Source: Scybalomonas sp905214925 (GTDB taxonomy: Bacteria > Bacillota > Clostridia > Lachnospirales > Lachnospiraceae). From it: a stretch of DNA of 51,950 bases. The notes beneath the pieces were generated by a model that saw only the letters and a list, made by a program, of their open reading frames with translations, was not told where the DNA came from and made no database searches. A program made the position numbers and the translations under genes. How positions within the stretch are numbered: the first letter of the stretch is position 1; the number at the start of each line of letters is the position of its first letter. Location of the stretch: the NCBI GenBank assembly GCA_905214925.1, contig CAJMOB010000025.1:1-51950 (forward strand), written 5' to 3'. Below, one piece after another: positions 32,725-41,736 of the stretch.

Positions 32725-33516
32725 ATGAGAAAGAAAAGGAAAGAGATAGCAAAACGGATATGGGAGCTTACAAAAAATCCAATGGTGTTATGCACTTGTT
32801 TGATAGTTGGCAGTTTTGTAATCGGTCATATGGTAAAAGAAAATTTTGAAGTGATTTCTCCTGTAAAAGATCATGTGCTTCCAATTTATAGCGTGGAGAG
32901 AGAAGAAAAACAAATTAGTCTAACGTTTGATTCTGCATGGAGCGACGAAGATTTCGAAGATATTTTAGCGATTTTAGATCGACAAAATGTGAGAGCTACT
33001 TTTTTTGTAACAGGAGACTTCGTATCCCGTTATCCAAATGCAATAAAAAAACTGGATCAAGCAGGGCATGATATTGGAAGTCATGGAGATAATCATAAAC
33101 ATATGACAAGACTTTCAAAGGAAGAAAATATAATAGAGTTAAAAGGGTGTTTTGATAAAGTAAAAGCGGTGACAGGAAAAGAAATGGATTTATTTCGCGC
33201 ACCATATGGAGACTATAATGAAGAACTTGTACAAATTGCAAAGGAAAATGGATATTATACCATTCAATGGGATGTGGATAGTTTAGATTGGAAGGATTAT
33301 GGAGTCAATAATATTATTCAAACAGTGACAGAACATAAAAACCTTCAAAATGGTTCGATTCTGTTATTGCATAATGGAGCTAAATACACAAAAGATGCAT
33401 TAGAACCGTTAATTATAAAATTAAAAGAACAAGGATATCAATTTGTTCCTGTTTCTGAATTGATTTATCGGGAAAATTATTATATGGATCACACAGGCAG
33501 ACAAATTCCACAGTAA
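32725..33516 (+). CDS. Polysaccharide deacetylase, PdaB/spore-type
   Basis: Membrane-anchored NodB-domain protein of 263 residues. One N-terminal helix (LCTCLIVGSFVIGHMV) leads to an extracytoplasmic domain. Motif 1 reads TFDSAW (Asp69), the form typical of PdaB-like sporulation deacetylases where the second Asp of TFDD is lost. Metal histidines His120 and His124 (SHGDNH) are present, then RAPYGDY, WDVDSLDW and LLLHNG in the last motif. PdaB in Bacillus is needed for late spore stability; here the role is inferred. Only a weak ribosome site (GGAGA) precedes the ATG. Confidence 0.9.
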   Translation: MRKKRKEIAKRIWELTKNPMVLCTCLIVGSFVIGHMVKENFEVISPVKDHVLPIYSVEREEKQISLTFDSAWSDEDFEDILAILDRQNVRATFFVTGDFVSRYPNAIKKLDQAGHDIGSHGDNHKHMTRLSKEENIIELKGCFDKVKAVTGKEMDLFRAPYGDYNEELVQIAKENGYYTIQWDVDSLDWKDYGVNNIIQTVTEHKNLQNGSILLLHNGAKYTKDALEPLIIKLKEQGYQFVPVSELIYRENYYMDHTGRQIPQ

Positions 33517-33628
33517 AATTCCACCATAAGAAAAAGGAGGGTAGAATAAAATTGTACTTGTAAAAAGAGGAAAAATTAAGTATCCTTAGAGTTAGGAGAG
33601 TATAGCCTTTTGTCAAGGAGGACACAAC

Positions 33629-34939
33629 ATGAGAAAAACAATAGCAACGGTATTCGTCTGTATCATGGTTATGGTAGTTGGAACAGCCTGTAATCAGGAT
33701 GAAGAAACTGTGACAAAGATGAGCACGTCTAACAATATTACTTCGATTCCAACTATTACAGGAGAAACGATGGAATATATGGAGGAATATTTGAAAACGT
33801 ATTTTGATATCGATTGCTCAAAAGAATTTACGGTAGATACTTTTAAAGAGGCAATGGAGAAGGTGAGTACAGAAGACGTAGAGCCAATTCAAGATTTAAA
33901 TGGGTTATCGGTAATTCGTTATGGAGTCGAGGCGGCAAATTACAAGGAATTAGCTATGACTTATAAGGATAGTAAAGTAGAGGAGCGACTTTATTTTGAA
34001 GGGCTTGATGAGCCAGAAGAAAATGGTGCTTACATTGCGACTGCTTTAGATGCGGGTCTTATTTCTAATGCGGAAGCCAGACAGTATATAGAAAATAAGC
34101 CAGTAACAAAGGAAATGGCGGTTTCCTTATTGATGCAAGTAGCAGATGCCAATGGACTTGGTCAAAATTATCTTGGCTATTCCGATGATGAAAATATCGA
34201 TGCAAAATTAGAAAATGCTTGGAATTCTTTTTCTATTTATGATGATGAAGTTCTTTCAAGTATTGGTAAGAAAATGGTAGAAAGCAAAATAACAACAGGT
34301 TATAATTTGAAAAATGAGGCTTATAACGCCAACTTTCTTCCAGAATTGACATTGCAATATGGGCATTCGGACATTAAGCATGCCCATCAATTGGTTGCCT
34401 TATTGAACAGTGAAAATATTTATGCCAAAGTACAATTAGAGCCCAAAGTATCTATTTATGAATATTTGTTAGACTGGGGTGAGATTCCAGAATCTACAAA
34501 AACATATCAAGTAAAAAAATTCAGCGACGATCTTTATTTGGTTTATGCATTAGAATACGATCTCCAATTAGAATTTGAAACAAAAGAAGATCGAAATGCT
34601 TTTCATAGTGTTATCGAGACTTATGCTAAAAAATACGATGAAAATAAAAATGACATGGCAGGTTTAATTTATGGAGCATGGTGGCAGCCTCTTTATAGCA
34701 CAACTGCAAGCACGATGAATAAGGAAGAATATAAAGAAATCAAAGATTATATTATCACTCATGATAATTATTCCATTCATACGTTTTGTTTGTTAGAAGA
34801 TGAAACAAAAGTGGAGAAAAACTTAAAACAAGCTTTAAAAGAAGAAATAAAAAAAGAGGAGAATGAGTTACAATTAGAGAGCAAAACGCGCTATGTAAAC
34901 AATGCCTTCTATCGATATTTACAAGGAGACTATCAATAA
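33629..34939 (+). CDS. Hypothetical lipoprotein, 436 aa
   Basis: The N-terminal signal ends in lipobox VVGTAC (Cys21), so the protein should sit on the outer face of the membrane. A stretch around residues 125-175 (DAGLISNAEARQYIENKPVT, then KEMAVSLLMQVADANG) resembles an S-layer-homology-like helical unit, but the rest, which is acidic and rich in Tyr and Lys, is not recognised. An AAGGAGG site is 8 nt before the ATG. It lies between deacetylase and glutamine synthetase genes and has its own terminator. Confidence 0.75.
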   Translation: MRKTIATVFVCIMVMVVGTACNQDEETVTKMSTSNNITSIPTITGETMEYMEEYLKTYFDIDCSKEFTVDTFKEAMEKVSTEDVEPIQDLNGLSVIRYGVEAANYKELAMTYKDSKVEERLYFEGLDEPEENGAYIATALDAGLISNAEARQYIENKPVTKEMAVSLLMQVADANGLGQNYLGYSDDENIDAKLENAWNSFSIYDDEVLSSIGKKMVESKITTGYNLKNEAYNANFLPELTLQYGHSDIKHAHQLVALLNSENIYAKVQLEPKVSIYEYLLDWGEIPESTKTYQVKKFSDDLYLVYALEYDLQLEFETKEDRNAFHSVIETYAKKYDENKNDMAGLIYGAWWQPLYSTTASTMNKEEYKEIKDYIITHDNYSIHTFCLLEDETKVEKNLKQALKEEIKKEENELQLESKTRYVNNAFYRYLQGDYQ

Positions 34940-35009
34940 CAATTGTTAAAATCGCATAAAATCGAGGAAATATAAGAAAAAATATTTTTAGATTCTTTAA
35001 TCGAAATAT

Positions 35010-35040
35010 AAAAGGGAGTGTTGCAAGACACTTCCTTTTT
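35010..35040 (+). terminator. Terminator after the 436-aa lipoprotein
   Basis: Arms 35010-35021 and 35028-35039 pair over 12 positions with one wobble, a 6-nt loop, then T residues. Confidence 0.85.
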
Positions 35041-35102
35041 TGCTATGATTTACCTTAAAGAAATTTTGAAATGGTGATAACCTAAGAGGAAAGGAAGCAA
35101 AC

Positions 35103-37217
35103 ATGAAGGAAAAGATCAATATCTCAGAAATATTTGGGGAAAATGTATTTAACGATAGTGCGATGAGAGCACGTCTCCCAAAAGCTGTCTATAAAGAATT
35201 AAAGAGAACCATTGAAACTGGTACAGAATTAAAATCTGAAATTGCGGATGTTGTTGCAAATGAAATGAAAGAATGGGCAATTGAAAAGGGAGCAACACAC
35301 TATACACACTGGTTTCAGCCAATGACAGGTATTACTGCTGAGAAACATGACGCTTTCATCAATCCAATTGGAGATGGAAAGGTTTTAATGGAATTTTCAG
35401 GTAAGGAGCTGATCAAAGGGGAATCTGATGCGTCTTCTTTCCCATCTGGTGGTCTTAGAGCGATTTTTGAAGCAAGGGGATATACAGCTTGGGATTGTAC
35501 ATCACCAGCATTTATTAAAGAAACCGATAACATGAAAATCTTATGTATTCCAACTGCCTTTTGTTCTTATACAGGAGAAGCGTTAGATAAGAAAACACCA
35601 TTGCTTCGTTCCATGCAAGCGTTAGATATTCAAGCACGTCGTTGTCTTGCATTATTTGGAAATACATCAGTAAAAAAGGTAACTGCTTCTGTTGGAGCAG
35701 AACAGGAATACTTTTTAATTGATAAAAAGAAATATTTAAAGAGAAAAGATATTATCTATGCTGGAAGAACTTTATTTGGTGCAATGCCTCCAAAGGGACA
35801 AGAACTAGATGATCATTATTATGGAAGTATTAAAGAAAGAATCGCTGATTTTATGAGTGACTTAAATGTAGAACTTTGGAAGCTTGGTATTACTGCTAAA
35901 ACACAGCATAACGAAGTGGCACCAGCTCAACATGAATTAGCACCAATTTATGAAGAAGGAAATATTGCTACGGATCATAACCAGTTGATAATGGAAACAA
36001 TGAAACGTGTAGCGGATACAAAGGGACTTCATTGTATGCTTCATGAAAAACCGTTTGCAGGAATCAATGGTTCTGGAAAACATAATAACTGGTCCATTGT
36101 AACCAATGAAGGGCAAAACTTATTAGAGCCAGGAATTACTCCACATGAAAATGAACAATTTTTATTTTTCCTCGCTGCCATTATTAAAGCCGTTGATCTT
36201 CATGGGGATTTACTTCGTGTATCCACAGCGACTCCAGGAAATGATCATCGTTTAGGAGCCAGCGAAGCACCACCAGCGATAATTTCTGTTTATCTTGGAG
36301 AACAATTAGAAGACGTGATTAAACAGCTCGATACAACAGGAGAAGCAAAGACGTCAAAACAGGGAGACGTTTTGATGACAGGTGTCAATACTCTTCCAGA
36401 ATTTTTAAAAGATGCAACGGATCGCAATCGTACATCACCATTTGCATTTACAGGAAATAAATTTGAATTCCGCATGGTTGGTTCTAGTCAGTCAACAGCG
36501 GATCCAAATGTTGTATTAAATACAATTGTAGCGGATGTTTTAGCCGATGCTGCTGATGAAATTGAAAAAGCAGATAATAAGGCTATGGCAATTCATGATT
36601 ACATTCGTCGCACGGTTTCCCAACATAAACGTATTATTTTCAATGGAAATGGTTATACAGAGGAATGGGTTCAAGAAGCAGAAAGAAGAGGATTGCCGCA
36701 TTTAAAGAGCATGGTGGATACAGTCAATGCTCTTGTGACAGAAAAATCTGTTCAATTATTTGAACGCCATAAGGTCTTTACAAGAGCCGAATTAGAAGCT
36801 CGTCATGAGATTTTATTTGAAGAGTATGTAAAGAAAATTAATATTGAAGCACTTGCTATGGTGAATATTGTTAGAAAGCAGATTATTCCTGCTGTTATGA
36901 AGTATCAGGAATCATTAGCAAATTCTATTCTTGCCATTAAAAATGCAACAGGAGAAGAGGCACCGGTACAATCTGAACTTCTTCATAATATCAATGAAAA
37001 TTTAAAACAGCTCTATCAGGCAATTCTTAAGTTAGATGAACAATGTAAAGTTGGGGCAAGTATGAAAGAAGATATGGAAAAACAGGCATATTATTATCAT
37101 GATGTTATCTTTAATTCCATGTCCGATGTTAGAAAACCTGCCGATCGCTTAGAGATGCTTCTTGATAAGAGCTATTGGCCATTCCCAAGTTACGGCGATT
37201 TATTATTTGAAGTATAA
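35103..37217 (+). CDS. glnN: Glutamine synthetase type III
   Basis: Makes glutamine from glutamate, ammonia and ATP as a large dodecamer. The 704-residue length and the N-terminal block starting YTHWFQPMTGITAEKHDAF are specific to GSIII. Other conserved parts are SFPSGGLRAIFEARGYTAWD, SVGAEQEYFLID, AKTQHNEVAPAQHELAPIY and NGSGKHNNWS. It is monocistronic, with an AAAGGAAG site before the ATG. GSIII is common in anaerobic Firmicutes and Bacteroidetes. No glutamine riboswitch or GlnR-type box was recognised upstream. Confidence 0.97.
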   Translation: MKEKINISEIFGENVFNDSAMRARLPKAVYKELKRTIETGTELKSEIADVVANEMKEWAIEKGATHYTHWFQPMTGITAEKHDAFINPIGDGKVLMEFSGKELIKGESDASSFPSGGLRAIFEARGYTAWDCTSPAFIKETDNMKILCIPTAFCSYTGEALDKKTPLLRSMQALDIQARRCLALFGNTSVKKVTASVGAEQEYFLIDKKKYLKRKDIIYAGRTLFGAMPPKGQELDDHYYGSIKERIADFMSDLNVELWKLGITAKTQHNEVAPAQHELAPIYEEGNIATDHNQLIMETMKRVADTKGLHCMLHEKPFAGINGSGKHNNWSIVTNEGQNLLEPGITPHENEQFLFFLAAIIKAVDLHGDLLRVSTATPGNDHRLGASEAPPAIISVYLGEQLEDVIKQLDTTGEAKTSKQGDVLMTGVNTLPEFLKDATDRNRTSPFAFTGNKFEFRMVGSSQSTADPNVVLNTIVADVLADAADEIEKADNKAMAIHDYIRRTVSQHKRIIFNGNGYTEEWVQEAERRGLPHLKSMVDTVNALVTEKSVQLFERHKVFTRAELEARHEILFEEYVKKINIEALAMVNIVRKQIIPAVMKYQESLANSILAIKNATGEEAPVQSELLHNINENLKQLYQAILKLDEQCKVGASMKEDMEKQAYYYHDVIFNSMSDVRKPADRLEMLLDKSYWPFPSYGDLLFEV

Positions 37218-37226
37218 TAACGATGA

Positions 37227-37270
37227 AAAGAGAGTATAAAAGTGGATATGCTTTTATGCTTTCTTTTTTA
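37227..37270 (+). terminator. Terminator after glnN
   Basis: Arms 37227-37242 and 37251-37266 pair over 16 positions with two wobbles, an 8-nt loop, then T residues. Confidence 0.88.
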
Positions 37271-37271
37271 T

Positions 37272-37301
37272 TTGCGTGGAAGGCATAAGGAAAGCAGAAA
37301 T
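37272..37301. repeat. Dispersed intergenic repeat, copy B
   Basis: Matches 27 of 30 bases of 2649-2678. The right part also enters a second hairpin in which AAAGCA and ATATTTG (about 37291-37305) pair with CAAATAT and TGCTTT (about 37324-37336) around a 3-nt bulge. Confidence 0.5.
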
Positions 37302-37371
37302 ATTTGCATTTCTATTGTTCCCCAAATATGCTTTTTATCGTTTTTAAGAATGAATAGAATGGTAGTTTCAT

Positions 37372-38208
37372 ATGCTGTTAGAAAAGATGAAACGAGAATT
37401 TTGTGATAATATGAAAGAAGAAAGAAGATGGAAAAAATTACAATGGATGGCAGTTTGTCTTGTATGTTTACTTTTAGTAAGCCTTTATCAAAACAATAAA
37501 GCGGTGAAATTAAGAAATACTATTGATGGTCTTATGTTACAAGAGGCAGTATCATCAAAGGTTCAAAATGTGTCAGAAAGGAAGAAGGTATATTTAACTT
37601 TTGATGATGGACCAAGTAGATATACAGAAGAGATTTTAGAGATTTTGAGAAAAGAAAATGTAAAAGCAACCTTTTTTGTTATTGGATATGAAGGGGATAT
37701 TTATGCAGAACGCTATCGAAAAATTGTGGAAGAAGGGCATACATTAGCGATGCACGCGTACGATCATGATTATAAAAAAATTTATAGGTCCGTAGAGGAC
37801 TTTTCTCATGATCTGGAAAAATTACAAGATCTTTTGGAAAGAGAAACAGGAGTAAAGCCGACGATTTATCGTTTTCCAGGAGGAAGCAGTAATTGTGTTG
37901 TGAAATCTTCTGTAAAGCAGTTTATTCATTATTTAAATGAAAAGGGAATTACTTACTATGATTGGAATGCGTTAAGTGAAGATGCCATGAATAAAAATTT
38001 AACACCTGCCCAACTAAATAAAAATATTATGAAAGATTTACCGAAAAAAGATCCTTGTATTGTCTTAATGCACGATCTTGGGGATCGCCATGGAACAGTA
38101 GAGGCACTAGAGCCTCTCATTAAAAAATTAAAGGCGATGAATTGTGAGATATTGCCTATTACAGAGGCGACGCCAGCAATTCAACATGTAAAAAATGAAG
38201 AAAAATAA
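37372..38208 (+). CDS. Polysaccharide deacetylase, membrane-anchored
   Basis: Third NodB-domain protein of the cluster, 278 residues as drawn. A basic N-terminus and one helix (about residues 25-40, WMAVCLVCLLLVSLY) anchor it with the enzyme outside. The active site is intact: TFDDGPS (Asp78, Asp79), HAYDH (His128, His132), RFPGGS and LMHDLGDRH. It belongs to the peptidoglycan GlcNAc/MurNAc deacetylase-like group. The start is uncertain: ATG 37372, 37387 and 37411 are all possible and none has a good ribosome site. Confidence 0.9.
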   Translation: MLLEKMKREFCDNMKEERRWKKLQWMAVCLVCLLLVSLYQNNKAVKLRNTIDGLMLQEAVSSKVQNVSERKKVYLTFDDGPSRYTEEILEILRKENVKATFFVIGYEGDIYAERYRKIVEEGHTLAMHAYDHDYKKIYRSVEDFSHDLEKLQDLLERETGVKPTIYRFPGGSSNCVVKSSVKQFIHYLNEKGITYYDWNALSEDAMNKNLTPAQLNKNIMKDLPKKDPCIVLMHDLGDRHGTVEALEPLIKKLKAMNCEILPITEATPAIQHVKNEEK

Positions 38209-38218
38209 AAAGGAAACA

Positions 38219-38247
38219 TTGACGAATAAGAAGATGAGATATAAAAT
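38219..38247 (+). promoter_or_regulatory. Promoter of mntP
   Basis: TTGACG (38219-38224), 17 bases, TAAAAT (38242-38247). It leaves a leader of only about 55 nt, too short for a manganese riboswitch. Confidence 0.7.
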
Positions 38248-38311
38248 AAGTACATTGTGCAAAAAAGCAAGGATATAAAATGCTTAGATAACAAATGAGA
38301 TGGAGGTTTTT

Positions 38312-38887
38312 ATGCAGTTTTTTGAAGTATTACTCATTGGAGTAGGGCTTTCTATGGATGCCTTTGCAGTTGCTATTTGTAAAGGATTACAGATGAAAAA
38401 AATAAATTATCGTTTTTCAGCCATAATTGCTCTATTTTTTGGAGGATTTCAGGCGCTGATGCCATTGATTGGCTGGGTATTAGGAAGACAATTTCAACGA
38501 TATATTGTGCAAATTGATCATTGGATTGCATTTTTATTACTGAGTATCATCGGAATCAATATGATTCGAGAGTCAAGAGAGCAAGAAGAAGAGTGTTGTA
38601 AAGAGGATTTGAAAAAAATTGATTACAAAGAGCTCTGTATGCTCGCCATTGCGACTAGCATTGATGCCCTGGCTATTGGTGTGACGTTTGCATTTTTAAA
38701 GGTGAATATTGTGTCTTCTATTACTATTATTGGAATTACAACATTTTTAATTTCCTTTATTGGTGTCAGCATTGGAAATGTTTTCGGCATGAAATTTAAA
38801 GGGAAGGCAGAATTCTTTGGTGGTGCTGTATTGATTTTAATCGGATTAAAAATATTGTTAGAACATTTAGGACTTCTTATTATTTAA
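38312..38887 (+). CDS. mntP: Manganese efflux pump MntP
   Basis: Six-helix inner membrane exporter of Mn(II). The two repeated motifs with essential acidic residues are visible: GVGLSMDAFAVAICKG near the N-terminus and AIATSIDALAIGVTFA at about residues 112-127. The cytoplasmic loop between the halves is charged (ESREQEEECCKED) and has a Cys pair. Start at 38312 was chosen because the ATG at 38300 overlaps the GGAGG ribosome site. Length is 191 residues, as usual. Confidence 0.95.
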   Translation: MQFFEVLLIGVGLSMDAFAVAICKGLQMKKINYRFSAIIALFFGGFQALMPLIGWVLGRQFQRYIVQIDHWIAFLLLSIIGINMIRESREQEEECCKEDLKKIDYKELCMLAIATSIDALAIGVTFAFLKVNIVSSITIIGITTFLISFIGVSIGNVFGMKFKGKAEFFGGAVLILIGLKILLEHLGLLII

Positions 38888-38921
38888 GTAACATAAGAAA
38901 AAGGAAAAAAGGAGAAAGAAA

Positions 38922-40121
38922 ATGAGAGCGTTAGTAACATTGAAAAAAGGGGAAGGAAGAACATTAAAATCCGGTGGATTGTGGGTATATGATAATGAAA
39001 TTGCTTCTATTTTAGGACATTTTGAAAATGGAGATTTAGTAGAAGTTGCGGATTTTGATGGATATGGAATGGGTGTTGGTTTTATAAATACGAATTCAAA
39101 AATTCGAGTGCGTATGCTTTCTCGTGTAAAGGGACAGGAAATTGATCGGGAGTTCTTTAAAATGAGAATTCATAATTGTGTGGAATATCGAAGAAAAGTT
39201 GTGGATATGGAAAGCTGCCGTCTTGTATTTGGAGAGGCAGACTTTCTTCCAGGGCTTGTTGTAGATAAATTCCATGATGTGTTAGTTGTGCAATCACTAG
39301 CTCTTGGAATCGACCGCTATAAAGAATTACTTGTGGAATTATTAAAAGAAGAGTTAGAACAGCTTGGATATTCTATTCGTGGTGTATATGAACGAAGCGA
39401 TGCAAAAGTTCGTACACAAGAAGGAATGGAACGAATCAAAGGATTTATTGGTGAAGAGTTTGATACAAAAGTAGAGATTGTAGAAAATGATGTCAAATAT
39501 TTAGTGGATGTAAAAGAAGGGCAAAAAACAGGATTCTTTCTCGATCAAAAATACAATCGAAAATCCATCTGGAAGTTATGTGAAGGTGGAAAGGTGCTTG
39601 ATTGCTTTACCCATACAGGATCCTTTGCATTAAATGCAGGAAAAGCGGGGGCAAAGAGTGTACTTGGTGTGGACGCTTCTCAATTAGGAGTTGATCAAGC
39701 CACAGAAAATGCGGCATTAAATGGGTTATCAGATGTTGTGAAGTTCCAATGTGCAGATGTTTTTGAATTGCTTCCTGAGTTAGAAGAAAAGGGAGAAAAA
39801 TTTGATGTTGTTATTTTAGATCCACCTGCATTTACAAAATCAAGAAATTCTGTAAAAAATGCGATTAAAGGATATCGCGAAATTAATTTACGAGGAATGA
39901 AACTTGTAAAGGATGGAGGATATTTAGCAACTTGTTCTTGTTCTCATTTTATGACACCAGAATTATTTACAAAAACCATTGGACAGGCGGCAAAGAATGT
40001 AAAAAAACGCCTTCGCCAAGTGGAATATCGAACACAGGCGCCAGATCATCCAATTCTTTGGGCGGCAGATGAATCTTATTATTTAAAATTTTATATTTTC
40101 CAAGTTCTCGATGAGAAATAG
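38922..40121 (+). CDS. RlmI-like 23S rRNA (cytosine-C5) methyltransferase
   Basis: SAM-dependent RNA methyltransferase of the RlmI/YwbD family. An N-terminal PUA domain (about residues 1-75) precedes the RlmI-like linker and a Rossmann methyltransferase domain: VLDCFTHTGSFALNAGKAGA for SAM binding, DVVILDPPAFTKS as motif IV, and ATCSCSHFM with the catalytic Cys. Length of 399 residues matches the family. It stands between mntP and the folate cluster and ends in a terminator. The target base in this organism is inferred from family. Confidence 0.93.
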   Translation: MRALVTLKKGEGRTLKSGGLWVYDNEIASILGHFENGDLVEVADFDGYGMGVGFINTNSKIRVRMLSRVKGQEIDREFFKMRIHNCVEYRRKVVDMESCRLVFGEADFLPGLVVDKFHDVLVVQSLALGIDRYKELLVELLKEELEQLGYSIRGVYERSDAKVRTQEGMERIKGFIGEEFDTKVEIVENDVKYLVDVKEGQKTGFFLDQKYNRKSIWKLCEGGKVLDCFTHTGSFALNAGKAGAKSVLGVDASQLGVDQATENAALNGLSDVVKFQCADVFELLPELEEKGEKFDVVILDPPAFTKSRNSVKNAIKGYREINLRGMKLVKDGGYLATCSCSHFMTPELFTKTIGQAAKNVKKRLRQVEYRTQAPDHPILWAADESYYLKFYIFQVLDEK

Positions 40122-40129
40122 GAGAAAAG

Positions 40130-40170
40130 AAGGTCTATGTAGGAAAGGAAAAACTACATAGGCCTTTTCT
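40130..40170 (+). terminator. Terminator after the RlmI-like gene
   Basis: Arms 40130-40142 and 40154-40166 pair over 13 positions with one wobble; T-rich tail follows. Confidence 0.88.
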
Positions 40171-40195
40171 TTATAAAGCGATTTTTTTATCTTTA

Positions 40196-40204
40196 TGGTA
40201 TAAT
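40196..40204 (+). promoter_or_regulatory. Extended -10 promoter of the folate cluster
   Basis: TGG followed by TATAAT (40199-40204). The -35 region is poor, as expected for an extended -10 promoter. It lies about 60 bases before folC and may drive the whole run to ppk1. Confidence 0.65.
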
Positions 40205-40262
40205 AAAACAAAGGAAAAATATAAGAAGAGAAACAAGAAAAGATGAGAAAGAAGGATAGAGA

Positions 40263-41693
40263 ATGAATCAAAGAGAAACAATGGAATATATAGAAGCTAT
40301 GCAAGAGATGGGGAGTGTTTATGGTCTTGATACGATGCGAGAATTATTAAGACGATTAGGCAATCCAGAAAAACAGTTAAAAATCGTGCATATTGCAGGA
40401 ACCAATGGAAAAGGTTCGATTCTGGCAATGCTCGATCAGATTTTTCAAAAGGCAGGGTATCGATGTGGACGTTATATTTCGCCAACTATTTTTTGCTATT
40501 TAGAGCGATTTCAAATCAATGGAGTATTTATGGAAGAAGAAACTTTGGCAAAACTGATGACAAAAGTCGCCAATGAGGCTCGGGAGATGAGAGAAGAAGG
40601 AAGAAATCATCCAACTTTATTTGAACTGGAAACGGCTGTGGCATTTTTATGGTTTTTGGAGCAACAAGTGGATATTGTTTTTTTAGAAACGGGATTAGGA
40701 GGAAGGCTTGATTCTACCAATGTAATAGAGCAACCTCTTTGTGTCTTATTTGCCTCCATTAGTCGTGACCATATGGCTATTTTAGGAGATACGATAGAAG
40801 AGATTGCAAGAGAAAAGGCGGGTATCATAAAAAAAGGCTGTCCTATCATCTCGTATCCAAATGAGGCAAAAGTGGAAAATATTCTAAGACAAGTAGCAAA
40901 AGAAGTAGAAGCTCCTATTTTTATTGTAGATGAAAACGCGATCAAAAAGGAGACAAGCTCTTTAGAAGGACAAATATTTACTTATAAAGAATATAAAGGG
41001 ATAACCTTATCTTTGCTAGGAGAACATCAGTTAAAAAACGCGGCTGTTGTATTAGAAGCCATCGAACAGTTAAAGCCAATGTATCCAATTGGAAAAGAGG
41101 CGATTTTAAAAGGGCTTTCTACTGTCGTATGGAAGGGACGACTAGAAGTGTTGCAACAATCGCCTGTTTGGATTCGAGACGGTGCTCATAATGTGGACGC
41201 CGCAAAGCAACTTAGAAAGTCAATCCAGCAGTATTTTCAAATAAAATCAAAAAGAGATGAGATACAATTTTTAGAAGTGGAAAATGATAAAATGCAGGGA
41301 ATCCATCATGAAAAGTTAAAAATAGCGAAAAATATTGTAAAAAATACGGAAAAAATGAAAGATATAGAGAAAGATACTTCTTTTTATTTTACAAATAGGA
41401 GAGTTTTTTATATAATAGGAGTATTAGCGGATAAAGAGTATGAAGCTATGTTACAAATTATGGCACCACTTGCGGATGTCATTGTAACGATGACTCCAGA
41501 GCATAACAAAAGAGCCTTGTCTTCTAGTCAATTAGCAGACTGTGCAAGAAAATATGCGAATACTGTGATTGATGGAAAAACGTTAGAAAAGTCAGTAGCC
41601 CTTGTAAAAGAGTTAGCGACAAAGGATGATATTGTTATTGTGTTTGGTTCCTTATCTTTTATTGGAGGACTAGAAAACTTACTTGTGTCTTAA
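40263..41693 (+). CDS. folC: Folylpolyglutamate synthase / dihydrofolate synthase
   Basis: Adds glutamate to dihydropteroate and folates. The Mur-ligase-like fold shows HIAGTNGKGSI (P-loop), LETGLGGRLDSTNV, DHMAILGDTIEEIAREKAGI and WIRDGAHNVDAAKQL. Between the last motif and IIGVLADKEYEAML there is a Lys-rich insertion of about 60 residues (roughly 325-380) that makes the protein 476 residues, longer than usual. It opens a co-directional run with folate, aromatic and polyphosphate genes; short gaps suggest one transcript. Confidence 0.95.
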   Translation: MNQRETMEYIEAMQEMGSVYGLDTMRELLRRLGNPEKQLKIVHIAGTNGKGSILAMLDQIFQKAGYRCGRYISPTIFCYLERFQINGVFMEEETLAKLMTKVANEAREMREEGRNHPTLFELETAVAFLWFLEQQVDIVFLETGLGGRLDSTNVIEQPLCVLFASISRDHMAILGDTIEEIAREKAGIIKKGCPIISYPNEAKVENILRQVAKEVEAPIFIVDENAIKKETSSLEGQIFTYKEYKGITLSLLGEHQLKNAAVVLEAIEQLKPMYPIGKEAILKGLSTVVWKGRLEVLQQSPVWIRDGAHNVDAAKQLRKSIQQYFQIKSKRDEIQFLEVENDKMQGIHHEKLKIAKNIVKNTEKMKDIEKDTSFYFTNRRVFYIIGVLADKEYEAMLQIMAPLADVIVTMTPEHNKRALSSSQLADCARKYANTVIDGKTLEKSVALVKELATKDDIVIVFGSLSFIGGLENLLVS

Positions 41694-41736
41694 GAAAAAG
41701 AAATGCATAGGAGCAGAAAGAAAGGAAACAAAAAAT

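Noticed and set aside
38209..38311. Manganese (yybP-ykoY) riboswitch before mntP
   Set aside because: The promoter at 38219 leaves only about 55 nt of leader, too short for that riboswitch.
41683..41736. Longer start for the HD-domain protein overlapping folC
   Set aside because: The extra 18 residues are Lys/Cys-rich and overlap the folC end; ATG 41737 has the better-placed AAAGGAA site.
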